DNA of 36,662 nt from Clostridia bacterium (GTDB lineage Bacteria > Bacillota > Clostridia > Oscillospirales > CAG-272): contig JAFTIH010000034.1 of assembly GCA_017456985.1 (NCBI GenBank), positions 1 to 36,662 on the forward strand, in the 5' to 3' direction. Positions 1 to 8,516 of the stretch are shown one piece after another. How positions within the stretch are numbered: the first letter of the stretch is position 1; the number at the start of each line of letters is the position of its first letter. The notes under the pieces are model-generated. The model saw only the letters and a list, made by a program, of their open reading frames with translations, was not told the DNA's origin and did no database searches. A program made the position numbers and the translations under genes.

Positions 1-5
1 CTGTA

Positions 6-24
6 CTTCCCTTTTGAAGGGAAG
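6..24. other. Short perfect hairpin downstream of the DUF1015 gene
   Basis: CTTCCCTT-ttg-AAGGGAAG is an 8-bp perfect inverted repeat with a 3-nt loop, just past the 3' end of the minus-strand gene ending at 45. It has no clear U-tract on the minus strand. Its form (perfect stem, 3-nt loop) matches the hairpin arrays elsewhere in the window, so it may be the edge of another array cut by the window border. Confidence 0.4.
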
Positions 25-44
25 GCGCACTTATCTTTGCGCGC

Positions 45-1283
45 TTACAAAATACTGCGGCATTCGAGATAGTAGCGCTTTTCGTACGCCGTACCCATCG
101 AGAAGGTCTTGCGGGGCAGAGCGCCGTCCTTTTCTACCGCAGAAAACAGCTCGCTCTTTTTCATACCTTCAAAGAGGAAGCCGACCGCACCCTCGCGCGC
201 AGAGAGCGCAAGAAGCGACTCCTCGCCGTGAATGTAATCGATCTCAATTTCGGGATGCGCGGCAAGATAGCCGTCAAGGAAGGCTTGCAGCGTTCCCACC
301 GTTAAGGTATGGTATCCGTGTGCAAACGTAAACTCTTCTTTACAAATTCCGCCTTTTTCGTAAACGACCGTCACCGTCTGTGCCTCGCCCGCCGTCTGCG
401 CATCTGCAAACGCGCGCATCGCGCGCAGAAGGTCGGCACGGTCAGCGCCGAAGAGCACGCGGTAAATGGGCTCGAACACGATCGCCTCGCTGTGGATGTT
501 GACCACCTCGCAAAGCGCGTAGCGCGCGGGGTGCTCCTTCGCCGCCTCGGCACCGATCGTCGCCTTGATCTCCTCGTAATACGCCTTGGCGCTGGCAAGC
601 GAGTGGTTGCCGTCGCCCACCGCAAAGTGAAGCGCGCCCTCACGACCGCCCGTCAGTCCAGAAAGCGCCGCGCAAATATCCTTTTGTGCCGCCTCGGGCA
701 GAAAAACGCCCTTAACGTGACCGCCGCCCTGCATAAGGGGGAAGTCGTACGCGACGGCGCCCTCTGCCTCTCTTGCGACGGAAAAGACGGTGTCCGCGCC
801 GTCGTCGATCAGAAGCATCACGTGGGGCGCCTCGATGGACGCACCGCGGCGCACCGCAACGCGGGGCGGGATGCGGGAAAGCACCGTTCCCTCGGTCGCA
901 CGCACGGCGGACGTCGAGCCACGGTTATAGTCGTATTCTTCGAGGTCGATTTTGCCCACGAGTCCCTCACGCACCGCGCCCGAGGGGCAGGTGCGGCGCA
1001 AATAGATCATCGCGTCCTTATGGAGGGTCAGCACGTCCTTTTTATACGCCGCCATCGCCGCGTGAATGGCTTCGATGCGCTTTTCGTCCTCCTTACCAAG
1101 GTACAGCTCGGGCAGAATGATGCGAAGCGCGGAGGGCGCGTCGCCCACGGTGCGCTCGGTTTGGGCCCAATACGCCGCCTCGGAGGTGAACTGGTCACAA
1201 GCGATGCACGACCAGCGCGTGCCGTCAACCTGATCAAAATCGGGCAGAAGAATATCTGCCCCAGAAAAACAAAGCTCTTTCAT
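45..1283 (-). CDS. DUF1015 family protein (COG4198)
   Basis: A 412-residue protein that I recognise as the DUF1015 family from its overall pattern: an N-terminal PDFDQVDG segment, the central block with DGNHSLASAK, and the RIPPR and HVMLLIDD segments. The family is widespread in Clostridia and often lies near serine or PLP-dependent genes. I do not assign a reaction. The start at 1283 is chosen over the longer frame reaching 1382 because an AAAGGA site lies just upstream of this ATG and because the extra upstream frame runs through the hairpin array at 1309-1398. It is the last gene of a minus-strand cluster led by murD, 111 nt after the cysteine desulfurase stop, so it may be a co-transcribed distal gene. 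Confidence 0.85.
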   Translation of the reverse strand: MKELCFSGADILLPDFDQVDGTRWSCIACDQFTSEAAYWAQTERTVGDAPSALRIILPELYLGKEDEKRIEAIHAAMAAYKKDVLTLHKDAMIYLRRTCPSGAVREGLVGKIDLEEYDYNRGSTSAVRATEGTVLSRIPPRVAVRRGASIEAPHVMLLIDDGADTVFSVAREAEGAVAYDFPLMQGGGHVKGVFLPEAAQKDICAALSGLTGGREGALHFAVGDGNHSLASAKAYYEEIKATIGAEAAKEHPARYALCEVVNIHSEAIVFEPIYRVLFGADRADLLRAMRAFADAQTAGEAQTVTVVYEKGGICKEEFTFAHGYHTLTVGTLQAFLDGYLAAHPEIEIDYIHGEESLLALSAREGAVGFLFEGMKKSELFSAVEKDGALPRKTFSMGTAYEKRYYLECRSIL

Positions 1284-1308
1284 AACCGTAATCCTTTCCG
1301 TTCTTTTT

Positions 1309-1398
1309 GCACGCAGAGCGTGCGCTTTCCATTCGCCCACGGCGAATGCTTCACGGCGGCAAAGCCGCCGCTTCATACGCACAAAGTGCGTGCTTTAT
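1309..1398. repeat. Hairpin array A (four hairpins, GCTTyay spacer word)
   Basis: Four perfect hairpins in a row: GCACGC-aga-GCGTGC (1309-1323), ATTCGCC-cac-GGCGAAT (1331-1347), GGCGGC-aaa-GCCGCC (1355-1369) and ACGCAC-aaa-GTGCGT (1377-1391). They are separated by 7-nt words GCTTTCC, GCTTCAC, GCTTCAT and GCTTTAT. The stems share no sequence, but every loop is 3 nt. The array fills the gap between the DUF1015 gene and the cysteine desulfurase and touches the stop codon of the latter. It has no U-tract expected of a terminator. Confidence 0.7.
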
Positions 1399-2573
1399 TT
1401 TCTCGCCTTGGCGCGCGTTTGCACGATCTCGGCAAGCGCCGCCAAAAACGCGTCTGCCTCGGCGGTCGTATTATGATGGGAGAAGCTGAGGCGGATCGTC
1501 GCATCCGTTTCGGCTTCCGTCTTGCCGAAGGCTAAAAGTGCCTCGGAGAGATTGCGCGCATTGGATGCGCACGCCGAGCCGCTGGACACGTAGATCCCTC
1601 TGCCCGACAGGTCGTTGAGCACCGTTTCGCTCTTGAAGCCCGACACGGTGAGCGAAAGAATATGGGGTGCCGCCGCATCGGGAAGGTTGGGCGTCACCGC
1701 CGTCGATAAAACGGGATGTGCAGCGATGGCGCGAACGAGGTATTCCCGCACGGCGCGCATCTGCGCGGTGCGCTCCTCAAAGCTCTCCTTGGCAAGACGG
1801 GATGCCTCAGCAAAGGCGCAAGCCCCGGGGACGTTCTCGGTGCCCGAGCGAAGCCCCTCCTCCTGCCCGCCGCCTAAAAGAATGGGGGACAGCCCCTTAT
1901 TTTTGATGAGCGCGTCCGAAACCCAAAGCGCACCCACGCCCTTGGGACCCTCGATCTTGTGCGAGCTGACGGTCACCATATCCGCTCCTAGCGTTTTGGG
2001 GGTGAAGGGGATCTTCATAAACGCCTGCGTTGCATCCACGTGAAGCACGCCGTCGGGACAAACGCGATGTAAAAGCCGCCCGATCTCGGCGGTGGGATAG
2101 ACGGCGCCCGTTTCGTTGTTGACCGCCATCACGGACACGAGCACCACCCTAGGCGAAAGCGCCGCGCGGAGCGCGTCCATATCGATCACGCCGCCCTTCG
2201 TGGGAATTTCCACCACCTCAAAGCCCTCGCGGGCAAGCGCCCGCAACGGAAGCGCCACGGAGGAATGCTCCCCCGCCGTCGTGAGGATGCGCCCACCCCG
2301 CGCAAAGCGCTCCTTTGCGTGGGCGCGCCCGAGAAGCGCAAGGTTGTTTGCCTCGGTGCCGCCCGCCGTAAAGACGAGCCGCCCCTCCTTGGTGCCAAGC
2401 GCGGCAAAAAGCTTGGTGCGCGCCTCGGAAAGCAGGGCGCGCGCGGCGGTGCCGCGTGCGTGGCGGGAGGAGGGGTTTCCGTAGCAGTCGCGCGCCACGC
2501 GGGCGTAAAAGTCGATCACATCGGGCGAGGGACAGGTCGTGGCGGCGTTGTCAAAATAGATCTCCGTGCTCAT
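1395..2573 (-). CDS. Cysteine desulfurase, NifS/IscS class
   Basis: A 392-residue PLP enzyme of aminotransferase class V. It should take sulfur from L-cysteine as an enzyme-bound persulfide for Fe-S cluster, tRNA thiolation or cofactor synthesis. Visible signatures are the N-terminal YFDNAATT, the PLP lysine in SSHKIEGPKG (K206), a TEN segment, and the active cysteine in SSGSACAS (C335). The short linear cysteine loop and the length fit the NifS-like group. The start at 2573 is chosen because the protein begins directly with the family's N-terminus; the longer frame to 2780 would overlap the lipoprotein gene. The ribosome site is weak and there is a single base between the lipoprotein stop and this ATG, so translational coupling is likely. 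No iscU or thiI lies adjacent, so the acceptor is unknown. Confidence 0.9.
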   Translation of the reverse strand: MSTEIYFDNAATTCPSPDVIDFYARVARDCYGNPSSRHARGTAARALLSEARTKLFAALGTKEGRLVFTAGGTEANNLALLGRAHAKERFARGGRILTTAGEHSSVALPLRALAREGFEVVEIPTKGGVIDMDALRAALSPRVVLVSVMAVNNETGAVYPTAEIGRLLHRVCPDGVLHVDATQAFMKIPFTPKTLGADMVTVSSHKIEGPKGVGALWVSDALIKNKGLSPILLGGGQEEGLRSGTENVPGACAFAEASRLAKESFEERTAQMRAVREYLVRAIAAHPVLSTAVTPNLPDAAAPHILSLTVSGFKSETVLNDLSGRGIYVSSGSACASNARNLSEALLAFGKTEAETDATIRLSFSHHNTTAEADAFLAALAEIVQTRAKARK

Positions 2574-2574
2574 C

Positions 2575-3117
2575 TTAATGGAAACGGAAATGCGAAAGAA
2601 TGTCGTTCGCGAGCGAAAGGTGCGTGTCGAAATGCGCCGCCGTCGCGGTATAGGTATAGCAGAAAAATCCGGGAGTAAAGGCGTTGCTGTCAAAGAAGAA
2701 CACCTGCATATACGCGTATTCGGTGCCGTTGTACTTGCCCGAGAAGCGATAGCGGTAGCCCTGGCGCCCGTCCTTGCCAACGCTCACCTGTGCGCCCTCC
2801 TCGGTCACCGTGAAATCGCTCAAAAAAGTAAACTTTGCTTTACATTCTTCCCAATACTGTTCCATCGTTTCGGCGTAAACGTCCTCAAGCTTTGCGACGC
2901 TGACGGTGCATCCGTCCGACGAGGAAACGGCGGCGATGGTGTAGTCCGAGCGGTCGGACTGCACGATCCAGGTTTCGGGAACGTACAGGTCGTAGGAGCA
3001 GATCTCGCCATTCGAGGCAAGCTTATACCCCTCGGGCGTGACGGGATCCTCTCCGCCGCAGGCAAAGAGCGTAAGCGATGCACACAGCACAAGCAAAAAA
3101 GCGATCAGTTTTTTCAT
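2575..3117 (-). CDS. Putative lipoprotein, unknown function
   Basis: A 180-residue protein with a type II signal peptide: MKK, a hydrophobic stretch, then LFACGG with the lipidated Cys near residue 20. The mature part has the look of a small alpha/beta PsbP-like domain (YDLYVPETWIV, then a DGCTVSVAK strand), which is an inference from pattern only. The ATG at 3117 is favoured over the longer frame because AAAGGA lies 7 nt upstream and the signal peptide starts there. Its stop is one base from the start of the cysteine desulfurase. The function is not recognised; it is probably a membrane-anchored extracytoplasmic protein. Confidence 0.8.
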   Translation of the reverse strand: MKKLIAFLLVLCASLTLFACGGEDPVTPEGYKLASNGEICSYDLYVPETWIVQSDRSDYTIAAVSSSDGCTVSVAKLEDVYAETMEQYWEECKAKFTFLSDFTVTEEGAQVSVGKDGRQGYRYRFSGKYNGTEYAYMQVFFFDSNAFTPGFFCYTYTATAAHFDTHLSLANDILSHFRFH

Positions 3118-3148
3118 ATTCGTTCCTTTCGGTTTTGATTTTTTCACG

Positions 3149-3209
3149 CGCGGCTGTGCCGCGTATTGTAAGACGCAACCCGTGGTCATTTCCACATCCC
3201 GCAAGGGAT
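3149..3209. repeat. Two short hairpins in the lyase-lipoprotein gap
   Basis: The 122-nt gap between the PLP lyase and the lipoprotein holds CGCGGC-tgt-GCCGCG (3149-3163) and ATCCC-gcaa-GGGAT (3196-3209). They resemble the elements of the larger arrays, but no spacer word is evident, so this may be a degenerate or minimal copy. Confidence 0.4.
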
Positions 3210-3239
3210 TCCTTTTAAGCGCGCGGACAAGCACGCATT

Positions 3240-4523
3240 TCAAGACGCGCCTTGTGCGTCGTTTTCCATCACTTTAAGAACCTCGCGCACGGCGCTCAAA
3301 ACGCCGATCTTGCCCGACTCGTAGGTCAGACCGCCTTGGAAATAGGCGATGTAGGGCGGACGGATGGGACCGTCTGCCGAAAGCTCGAGCGACGCGCCCT
3401 GCGTAAAGGTTCCCGCCGCCATGATCACGGGGTCGCCGTAGCCGGGCATGTCCCAGGGCTCACAGGTCACGAAGGCATCCACGGGGGAGCCGTACTGAAT
3501 GCCGCGGCAGAACGCCACGAGAAGCTCGGGCGCACCGCACTTGACCTGTTGAATGATGTCGTGGCGCACCTCTTTCGCCCTCGGCTCGGTCTCAAAGCCC
3601 AGCTTTTCAAAGAGATACGCCGCAAAATGCGCGGTTTTCAGCGCCTGTGCCACGGTGTGCGGCGCGTAAAAAAGACCCTTGAACATATTTTTGTTCTGTC
3701 CGAGGCTGGCACCGATCTCAAGTCCCACGCCCGGGGCTGTGAAGCGGTAGCCGCAAAGCTCCACCGCGCGGCGCGTGCCCACGAGATACCCCCCGCACTC
3801 TGCCATACCGCCGCCCGGGTTCTTGATCAGCGAGCCGACCGAGAGGTCCGCGCCCACCATCGAGGGCTCCTTGTCCTCCACGAACTCGCCGTAGCAGTTA
3901 TCCACCATCACGAAGGCGTCACTGCACGCGTGGACGATCTTACAAAGCTCGCCGATCTCATCCACGGAGAGCGACTTGCGGTCAAGATAGCCCTTGGAGC
4001 GCTGAATAAAGGCAACCTTGACCGAGGGGTCGGCAAGCAGTGCCGCGCGCACGCCCTCGTAGTCGGGAAGCCCCTCGGCAGTCAAGGCGACCTCGCTGTA
4101 CTTCACACCGAAATCCTTTAACGAGCCGACGCCCGCCTCGCCCGAAATGCCGATCACCTCGTCGAGGGTGTCGTAGGGCTTGCCCGTCAGGGAAAGCAGG
4201 GTATCACCCGGGCGAAGAAGCCCGAAAAGACCGATGGTGAGCGCGTGCGTCCCCGAAAGGATCGCGGAGCGCACGAACGCCGCCTCCGCGCCAAAGACGC
4301 GCGCGTAGATCTCGTCAAGCACCTCGCGCCCGCGGTCGTCGTAGCCGTAGCCGTCCGTCGCGGCAAAGAGCGCCGCGCTCACGCGGCACGCGCGGAAGGC
4401 GTCCATCACGCGCGCGGTCGCGCGCTCGGCTTGCAGATCGATCTCCCGAAAGGCAGGCGCGAGCGCCGCCTCCGCCTCGGCGGTCAGTCGTTCCAAATCA
4501 AAAGTGTTGCTCATCGTTTTCAT
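3240..4523 (-). CDS. Methionine gamma-lyase family / aluminium resistance family PLP protein (COG4100)
   Basis: A 427-residue fold-type I PLP protein of the Al-resistance family (PF06838), annotated in many Firmicutes as methionine gamma-lyase-like. The signatures are GTHALTIGLFGLLRPGD near residue 100, a VDNCYGEF segment for the PLP aspartate, and the lysine loop GSLIKNPGGGMAECGGY near residue 235. The substrate is not certain; the family name is historical. It overlaps the end of murD by about 25 nt, so the two are translationally linked. An alternative ATG at 4514 (MSNTF...) has better spacing from the AGGA site and resembles family N-termini, so the first three residues are doubtful. Confidence 0.85.
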   Translation of the reverse strand: MKTMSNTFDLERLTAEAEAALAPAFREIDLQAERATARVMDAFRACRVSAALFAATDGYGYDDRGREVLDEIYARVFGAEAAFVRSAILSGTHALTIGLFGLLRPGDTLLSLTGKPYDTLDEVIGISGEAGVGSLKDFGVKYSEVALTAEGLPDYEGVRAALLADPSVKVAFIQRSKGYLDRKSLSVDEIGELCKIVHACSDAFVMVDNCYGEFVEDKEPSMVGADLSVGSLIKNPGGGMAECGGYLVGTRRAVELCGYRFTAPGVGLEIGASLGQNKNMFKGLFYAPHTVAQALKTAHFAAYLFEKLGFETEPRAKEVRHDIIQQVKCGAPELLVAFCRGIQYGSPVDAFVTCEPWDMPGYGDPVIMAAGTFTQGASLELSADGPIRPPYIAYFQGGLTYESGKIGVLSAVREVLKVMENDAQGAS

Positions 4524-5832
4524 TTTCCTGTTCTTTTATTTGTCCGCACAGACGGCGAAAGCATTCGCCTCTGGCTTCATAATCCACGAATTCGTCAAAC
4601 GCCGTCGCCGCAGGCGACAAAAGCACCGTGTCCCCCCGCTCTGCCGCGCCCGACGCCGCAAGAAAGGCGTCGCGCATCCCTAAAAAGCTCGCGTGCGCAA
4701 TCCCCGTCCCCGCAAGGGCGCGTGCCGCTACGGGCGCGCTCTCTCCGAAGAGATAACAAAGCGTGCGCTTGCCGCGCAGGGCGTCCGTCAGCACCTCGTA
4801 GGAGAGCCCCTTTTCTCTGCCGCCGAGCAGCAAATGCAGCCTGCCCTCGCCCGAAAGTGCGGCTAGCGTTATCGCCGTGCGGGAGGGGGTGGTGTCGATG
4901 GAGGAATTGATATAGCGCACGCCGCGCACGTCACACACCCACTCGGCGCGGTGTGCGACACCGCCAAAGCGCATCGCAAGCTCCCTTACGGCACGCGGGG
5001 TGATCTCACCTGCCGCCGCCGCAGACGCGGCAAGCAGGTTTTCTATATTGTGCCGCCCCGAAAGGCGCATTTGCGCGGCGTGGCAAAGCGGGACGCCAAG
5101 CCCCCAAAGCACCCCGTCGCGAAGCGTAAAATCAGCGTCCCCCTCGACAGAAAACCGCCGCGCATCAAGGTCCTCGAAGAGCCCCCGCCGTAATACGGGC
5201 AGGTCGCTCGACAAAGCAAGGCGCCGCTTGGCGGCGGCGTACTCCTCAAAGCTCTTATGCCAGTTTAAATGGTTGGGCGTCAGGTTGGTGAGAACGCCCA
5301 CCGCGAAGCGCGTGTCCATATCCTGAAGCTGGAAGCTCGAAAGCTCTAAAACGCACGCGTCCTCTTGCCGCATCCCGCTCAAAAAGGGGAGCAGGCTCCT
5401 GCCGATGTTGCCGCCAAGATATACCCGCCGTCCGCCCGACGCAAGCAGATGGGCGAGCATCGTCGCGGTGGTGGTCTTGCCGTCGCTCCCCGACACGGCG
5501 TAAATGGGTGCGGGGCAAAGGCGGGCAAAATACTCCGCTTCTCCCATCACGGTGGCACCGCGCAGAGCGGCACGGCATAAAACGGGGCTGTCGGGACGCA
5601 TTGCGGGCGTGCGGAACACGAAATCCCCGCGCGATTCTCCCTCGCCCCCCGCATAGAGCGGAACACCCAGTGAGGAGAGCCAGCGCGGCAGATCCCCCAG
5701 CGCCTCGCGCGGCTTGTCGTCAAAGGCGCAAACGCGCACGCCAAGGGCAACAAGATGTGCAACGAGCGCCCGTCCCGAGCGCCCCAAGCCATAGACGGAG
5801 GCGGTATCGTGTTTCTTTGGTAGCGGCTTCAT
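4498..5832 (-). CDS. murD: UDP-N-acetylmuramoyl-L-alanine:D-glutamate ligase
   Basis: A 444-residue Mur ligase that adds D-glutamate to UDP-MurNAc-L-Ala in the cytoplasmic phase of peptidoglycan synthesis. The N-terminal domain has a Rossmann-like GLGRSGRA (15-22). The central domain has the ATP loop SGSDGKTTTA (114-123) and the LTPNHLNWHKS segment. The C-terminal domain begins near YINSSIDTTPSRT. The length is normal for MurD. GGGAG lies 6 nt before the ATG. It is the first gene of the minus-strand cluster, with a plausible promoter at 5869-5897. It sits apart from other mur genes, in contrast to the dcw cluster arrangement of many bacteria. Confidence 0.93.
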   Translation of the reverse strand: MKPLPKKHDTASVYGLGRSGRALVAHLVALGVRVCAFDDKPREALGDLPRWLSSLGVPLYAGGEGESRGDFVFRTPAMRPDSPVLCRAALRGATVMGEAEYFARLCPAPIYAVSGSDGKTTTATMLAHLLASGGRRVYLGGNIGRSLLPFLSGMRQEDACVLELSSFQLQDMDTRFAVGVLTNLTPNHLNWHKSFEEYAAAKRRLALSSDLPVLRRGLFEDLDARRFSVEGDADFTLRDGVLWGLGVPLCHAAQMRLSGRHNIENLLAASAAAAGEITPRAVRELAMRFGGVAHRAEWVCDVRGVRYINSSIDTTPSRTAITLAALSGEGRLHLLLGGREKGLSYEVLTDALRGKRTLCYLFGESAPVAARALAGTGIAHASFLGMRDAFLAASGAAERGDTVLLSPAATAFDEFVDYEARGECFRRLCGQIKEQENENDEQHF

Positions 5833-5868
5833 CGCATTCTCCCTTCGGAACGTTTCTCTTTCCCTAGC

Positions 5869-5897
5869 AGAATATGCCCGCCGCGCATAATTGTCTA
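5869..5897 (-). promoter_or_regulatory. Putative promoter of the murD cluster
   Basis: On the minus strand: TAGACA, 17-nt spacer, TATTCT, giving a leader of about 30 nt before the murD ATG. A run of very AT-rich sequence follows upstream. Confidence 0.5.
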
Positions 5898-5918
5898 TTA
5901 TATTATATAATCATACCG

Positions 5919-5959
5919 CAAAAAAAGCAAGAGCGAAATGAAACTTTTGCTCTTGCTTT
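5919..5959 (-). terminator. Rho-independent terminator of the MATE gene
   Basis: Stem AAAGCAAGAGC / GCTCTTGCTTT (5924-5959). On the minus strand the stem runs into a T-tract (GCTTTTTTTGC), 9 nt past the MATE stop codon. Confidence 0.8.
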
Positions 5960-5967
5960 GAAGCTCT

Positions 5968-7353
5968 TTATGCGATTTTTTCTCGGTTTTGACGCTTTTT
6001 GTCCCTTTTGTTTAAGAAAAGCGAGGTGGCTACGTGTAAAATACACACGACGACCCAAGAGATGGGATAGCAAAGGAACAGTCCGCTCAGCGAGTGCAGC
6101 TCCTCCATCGGGAAGAAGACCATCACCCAGATACTGCGAAGCACGACGGTACCGACGACGGAGGAGATCATCGGAATGATGGAGCATCCTCTGCCGCGCA
6201 AGTGTCCCGTCAGCACCTCCATCGCGCCGCAAAGGAAATAGGTTGCAAGGATGACCGTGTTGCGTTCCCTCGTCGCCGCCAGCACGGCGGGAAGATTGCC
6301 CACGGTGCTGTCGATAAACAGCCGCGCGATCTGATCGCAGAACACGAGGCAAAGGGCGCCGACCAGCACGCCCACAAGCACCACCTGCACCAGAGAATAG
6401 AGCAGCGTTTTGGTGACGCGGCGGCGCTCACCCGCCCCCACGTTCTGTCCCGTCACGGTGAGCGACGCCTGATAAAAGCCGTTCATCGCAGTATAGGTCA
6501 GTCCCTCGACCGAGCCGCCGATGGTGTTACCCGAGATGGTCTCCACGGGGAAGGTGTTGACCGCGCTTTGCAGCAGCATATTGGAAACGGAAAAGAGCGA
6601 GCCCTGCACGCCCGACGGGATGCCGATGCGCAGAATATCGCGCACGATGCGGCGGTCAAGGCACACGCGCCGCAAAGAAAAGCGGGTGTCCCCCTCGCGG
6701 CGGGCAAGAACGATCCACACCGCGAGCGCCGAAACATATTGCGAAATGATGGTCGCAAGCGCCACGCCCGCCACGGACAGGTGGCACGCGATGACGAAAA
6801 AGAGGTTGAGCCCCACGTTGACGAGTCCCGAGAGCGCCAGAAGGATCAGCGGGGTGCGCGAGTCACCCACCGAGCGAAGCGTCGCCGCGCCGAAGTTATA
6901 CAGCGCCAAGGCGGGAATGCCCAAAAATACGATGCGGATGTAAAGGAGCGCGCTTTCAAAAATATCGCCGTTGGTCTTCATCAGCACGAGCACGGGGCGG
7001 GAAATGATAAGACCCAACGCGCAAAGAAAGAGTCCGCCGATCAAGGCGAGCAAAAAGGAGGTGTGGACGGTGCGACAAACGCGTTCCCCGTCGTGCGCAC
7101 CGAAGTGATGCGCCACCACGACGCCGCCGCCCGTCGAAAGACCGATGGCGAGGTTGATGATCAGATGGCTGAACGAGGAGGTAGAGCCCACCGCCGCGAG
7201 CGCATTCGGGTCCCCCGAAAACTGCCCCACGACGATCTGGTCCGCCATATTGTAGCACATTTGCAACAGTCCCGTCAGTATGATCGGAACCGCAAACAAA
7301 AAAATCGGAAAAAAAAGAGGACCGTGCGTGAAGTCCTTGGTCTTCGCCGACAT
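5968..7353 (-). CDS. MATE family multidrug/Na+ antiporter
   Basis: A 461-residue polytopic membrane protein with about 12 predicted hydrophobic segments. The N-terminal signature GLLQMCYNMADQIVVGQFSG and the ALAAVGSTSS segment are typical of MATE exporters of the Firmicute VmrA/NorM-like branch, which use Na+ or H+ gradients to expel cationic compounds. The specific substrate cannot be told. The start at 7353 (MSAKTKDFTHG) is chosen for its GGGGAT-type site and because the frame further upstream runs through tandem repeats with a strongly basic, non-membrane translation. The last residues are Lys/Arg-rich (NKRDKKRQNR), as is common for a cytoplasmic tail. Confidence 0.92.
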   Translation of the reverse strand: MSAKTKDFTHGPLFFPIFLFAVPIILTGLLQMCYNMADQIVVGQFSGDPNALAAVGSTSSFSHLIINLAIGLSTGGGVVVAHHFGAHDGERVCRTVHTSFLLALIGGLFLCALGLIISRPVLVLMKTNGDIFESALLYIRIVFLGIPALALYNFGAATLRSVGDSRTPLILLALSGLVNVGLNLFFVIACHLSVAGVALATIISQYVSALAVWIVLARREGDTRFSLRRVCLDRRIVRDILRIGIPSGVQGSLFSVSNMLLQSAVNTFPVETISGNTIGGSVEGLTYTAMNGFYQASLTVTGQNVGAGERRRVTKTLLYSLVQVVLVGVLVGALCLVFCDQIARLFIDSTVGNLPAVLAATRERNTVILATYFLCGAMEVLTGHLRGRGCSIIPMISSVVGTVVLRSIWVMVFFPMEELHSLSGLFLCYPISWVVVCILHVATSLFLNKRDKKRQNREKIA

Positions 7354-7398
7354 TCCGATCCCCCCTTTTTCTCTATCAAGGCGATTTGCGACCGCCCG

Positions 7399-7527
7399 CG
7401 CGGGCGAACGCCATTTTGCTTTTTGCGCCTGCGTCCGCTCTCGCGGGCGCCCGCCATTTTGCTTTTTGCGCTTGCGTCCGCTCTCGCGGGCGCCCGCCAT
7501 CTTATTTTTTGTGTTTGGGCGCGCTTG
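7399..7527 (-). repeat. Three tandem copies of a 43-bp repeat in the MATE leader
   Basis: Units at 7399-7441, 7442-7484 and 7485-7527. Each has the palindromic core GCGGGCGCCCGC (one arm altered in the first unit), then CCATTTTGCTTTTTGCGC and GCGTCCGCTCT; the third is degenerate at its 3' end. The period of 43 is not a multiple of three, so the repeat is not a coding repeat. It lies between the promoter at 7606-7633 and the MATE start codon, so it should be part of the mRNA leader. The 308-nt gap 7354-7661 holds nothing else I can support. Confidence 0.8.
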
Positions 7528-7605
7528 CACGCGCCCATAACCTTGTGTTTCTATCGCGCCTTCGCGCTTACCTTCGCGCGCCCACGCGAGCACGCTCTCC
7601 TTGAA

Positions 7606-7633
7606 ATTATACTCCCTTTTCCCGAAAAGTCAA
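7606..7633 (-). promoter_or_regulatory. Promoter of the MATE gene
   Basis: Minus strand TTGACT, 16-nt spacer, TATAAT. The implied transcript start near 7599 gives a leader of about 245 nt that includes the 43-bp repeats. Confidence 0.65.
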
Positions 7634-7661
7634 GAGCTTTTGCAATTTTCTTCCAAAAATT

Positions 7662-8447
7662 TTAAGCGCGCTTTTGCTTTTTCTCTTTGAGCACCGTCTT
7701 GCGCCAAAGCACCGTAAGAACACGGTCGGGCAAAAGCTTAAAAAGCAGATGCTGGAGCTTGGTGTACCAGTTGGTAACGGCAAGCGTCTTTCCCCGCCGC
7801 GCGCGCCGCAACGCGTACGCCACTACGCGCTTTGCTTCCAAAAGCGGTTTAGGGTTTTGCGGATATAGAACGCCCGCCTCGGGCTCCGCCACCGCCAAAA
7901 ACTCGGTCGCCACCCAGCCGGGGCAGAAGCAGGTCGCCGTCAGTCCAAGCGGTGCGATCTCGTCGCGAAGCCCCTTGGTATAGTGCAAAACGAAGGACTT
8001 TCCCGCCGCATAGACGTTGAAATGCGGGAGCGGCGTGAACGCCGACGCCGAGCCCAGCGTGATCAGATACCCGCCCTTTTCCATATACGGGATGACGCGA
8101 TGCGTCATCAGAACGAGCGCGCGCACGTTGAGGTCGATCATCCCCGCCACCGTGTCCTCGGACAGGTGCGCGTAATCGCCAAACTTGCCAAACCCCGCCG
8201 CTGCCACGAAAACGCGCACGCGCGGACGCTTTTCCTCCAAATACGCGGCAAACGCGCGTACCCCCTCCATCGTCGCAAGATCCGCCGAAAGGATCTCGGC
8301 GTTTGATAGCTCCTCTGCCAGCGCAAGCAACCGCTCGCGGCGGCGTGCCACAAGCAAAAAGCCGTCCACCTCACCCGATCTTTGCAGCTGTAAGGCGAAC
8401 TCCCGTCCAAGCCCCGACGAGGCGCCCGTAATGATCGCAATCCCCAT
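7662..8447 (-). CDS. Short-chain dehydrogenase/reductase (SDR) family oxidoreductase
   Basis: A 261-residue classical SDR. The N-terminal TGASSGLG (8-15) binds NAD(P); ADLA and AAAGFGKFG correspond to the adenine-pocket and NNAG-type motifs. The catalytic Ser lies in GSASAF and the catalytic pair in YAAGK (about 150-154), with PGWVATEF following. ARRRERL after strand 2 suggests NADPH preference. The substrate is unknown; the C-terminal basic, hydrophobic segment (about 210-250) is longer than in the shortest SDRs and is like that of DltE/YqjQ-type members. AAAGG precedes the ATG. The gene lies 69 nt downstream of the S24 repressor on the same strand and may share its transcript. Confidence 0.88.
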   Translation of the reverse strand: MGIAIITGASSGLGREFALQLQRSGEVDGFLLVARRRERLLALAEELSNAEILSADLATMEGVRAFAAYLEEKRPRVRVFVAAAGFGKFGDYAHLSEDTVAGMIDLNVRALVLMTHRVIPYMEKGGYLITLGSASAFTPLPHFNVYAAGKSFVLHYTKGLRDEIAPLGLTATCFCPGWVATEFLAVAEPEAGVLYPQNPKPLLEAKRVVAYALRRARRGKTLAVTNWYTKLQHLLFKLLPDRVLTVLWRKTVLKEKKQKRA

Positions 8448-8516
8448 TTTTGTAAACCTTTCTTTACTTTTTTGATGTTTTCAAAGGGTGTATTCCCATT
8501 TTTGCGCTTTGAACGG

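Noticed and set aside
309-1535. Long plus-strand open frame of 408 codons
   Set aside because: It is antisense to the DUF1015 gene and the end of the cysteine desulfurase, with Arg/His-rich composition typical of GC-rich shadow frames, no ribosome site and no family.
7354-7593. Basic N-terminal extension of the MATE protein from upstream ATGs
   Set aside because: The extension is made of the 43-bp noncoding repeats read in one frame, has no ribosome site, and the normal family N-terminus begins at 7353.
6094-7665. Plus-strand open frame of 523 codons opposite the MATE gene
   Set aside because: Low-complexity His/Arg/Asp translation opposite a clear transporter; a shadow frame.
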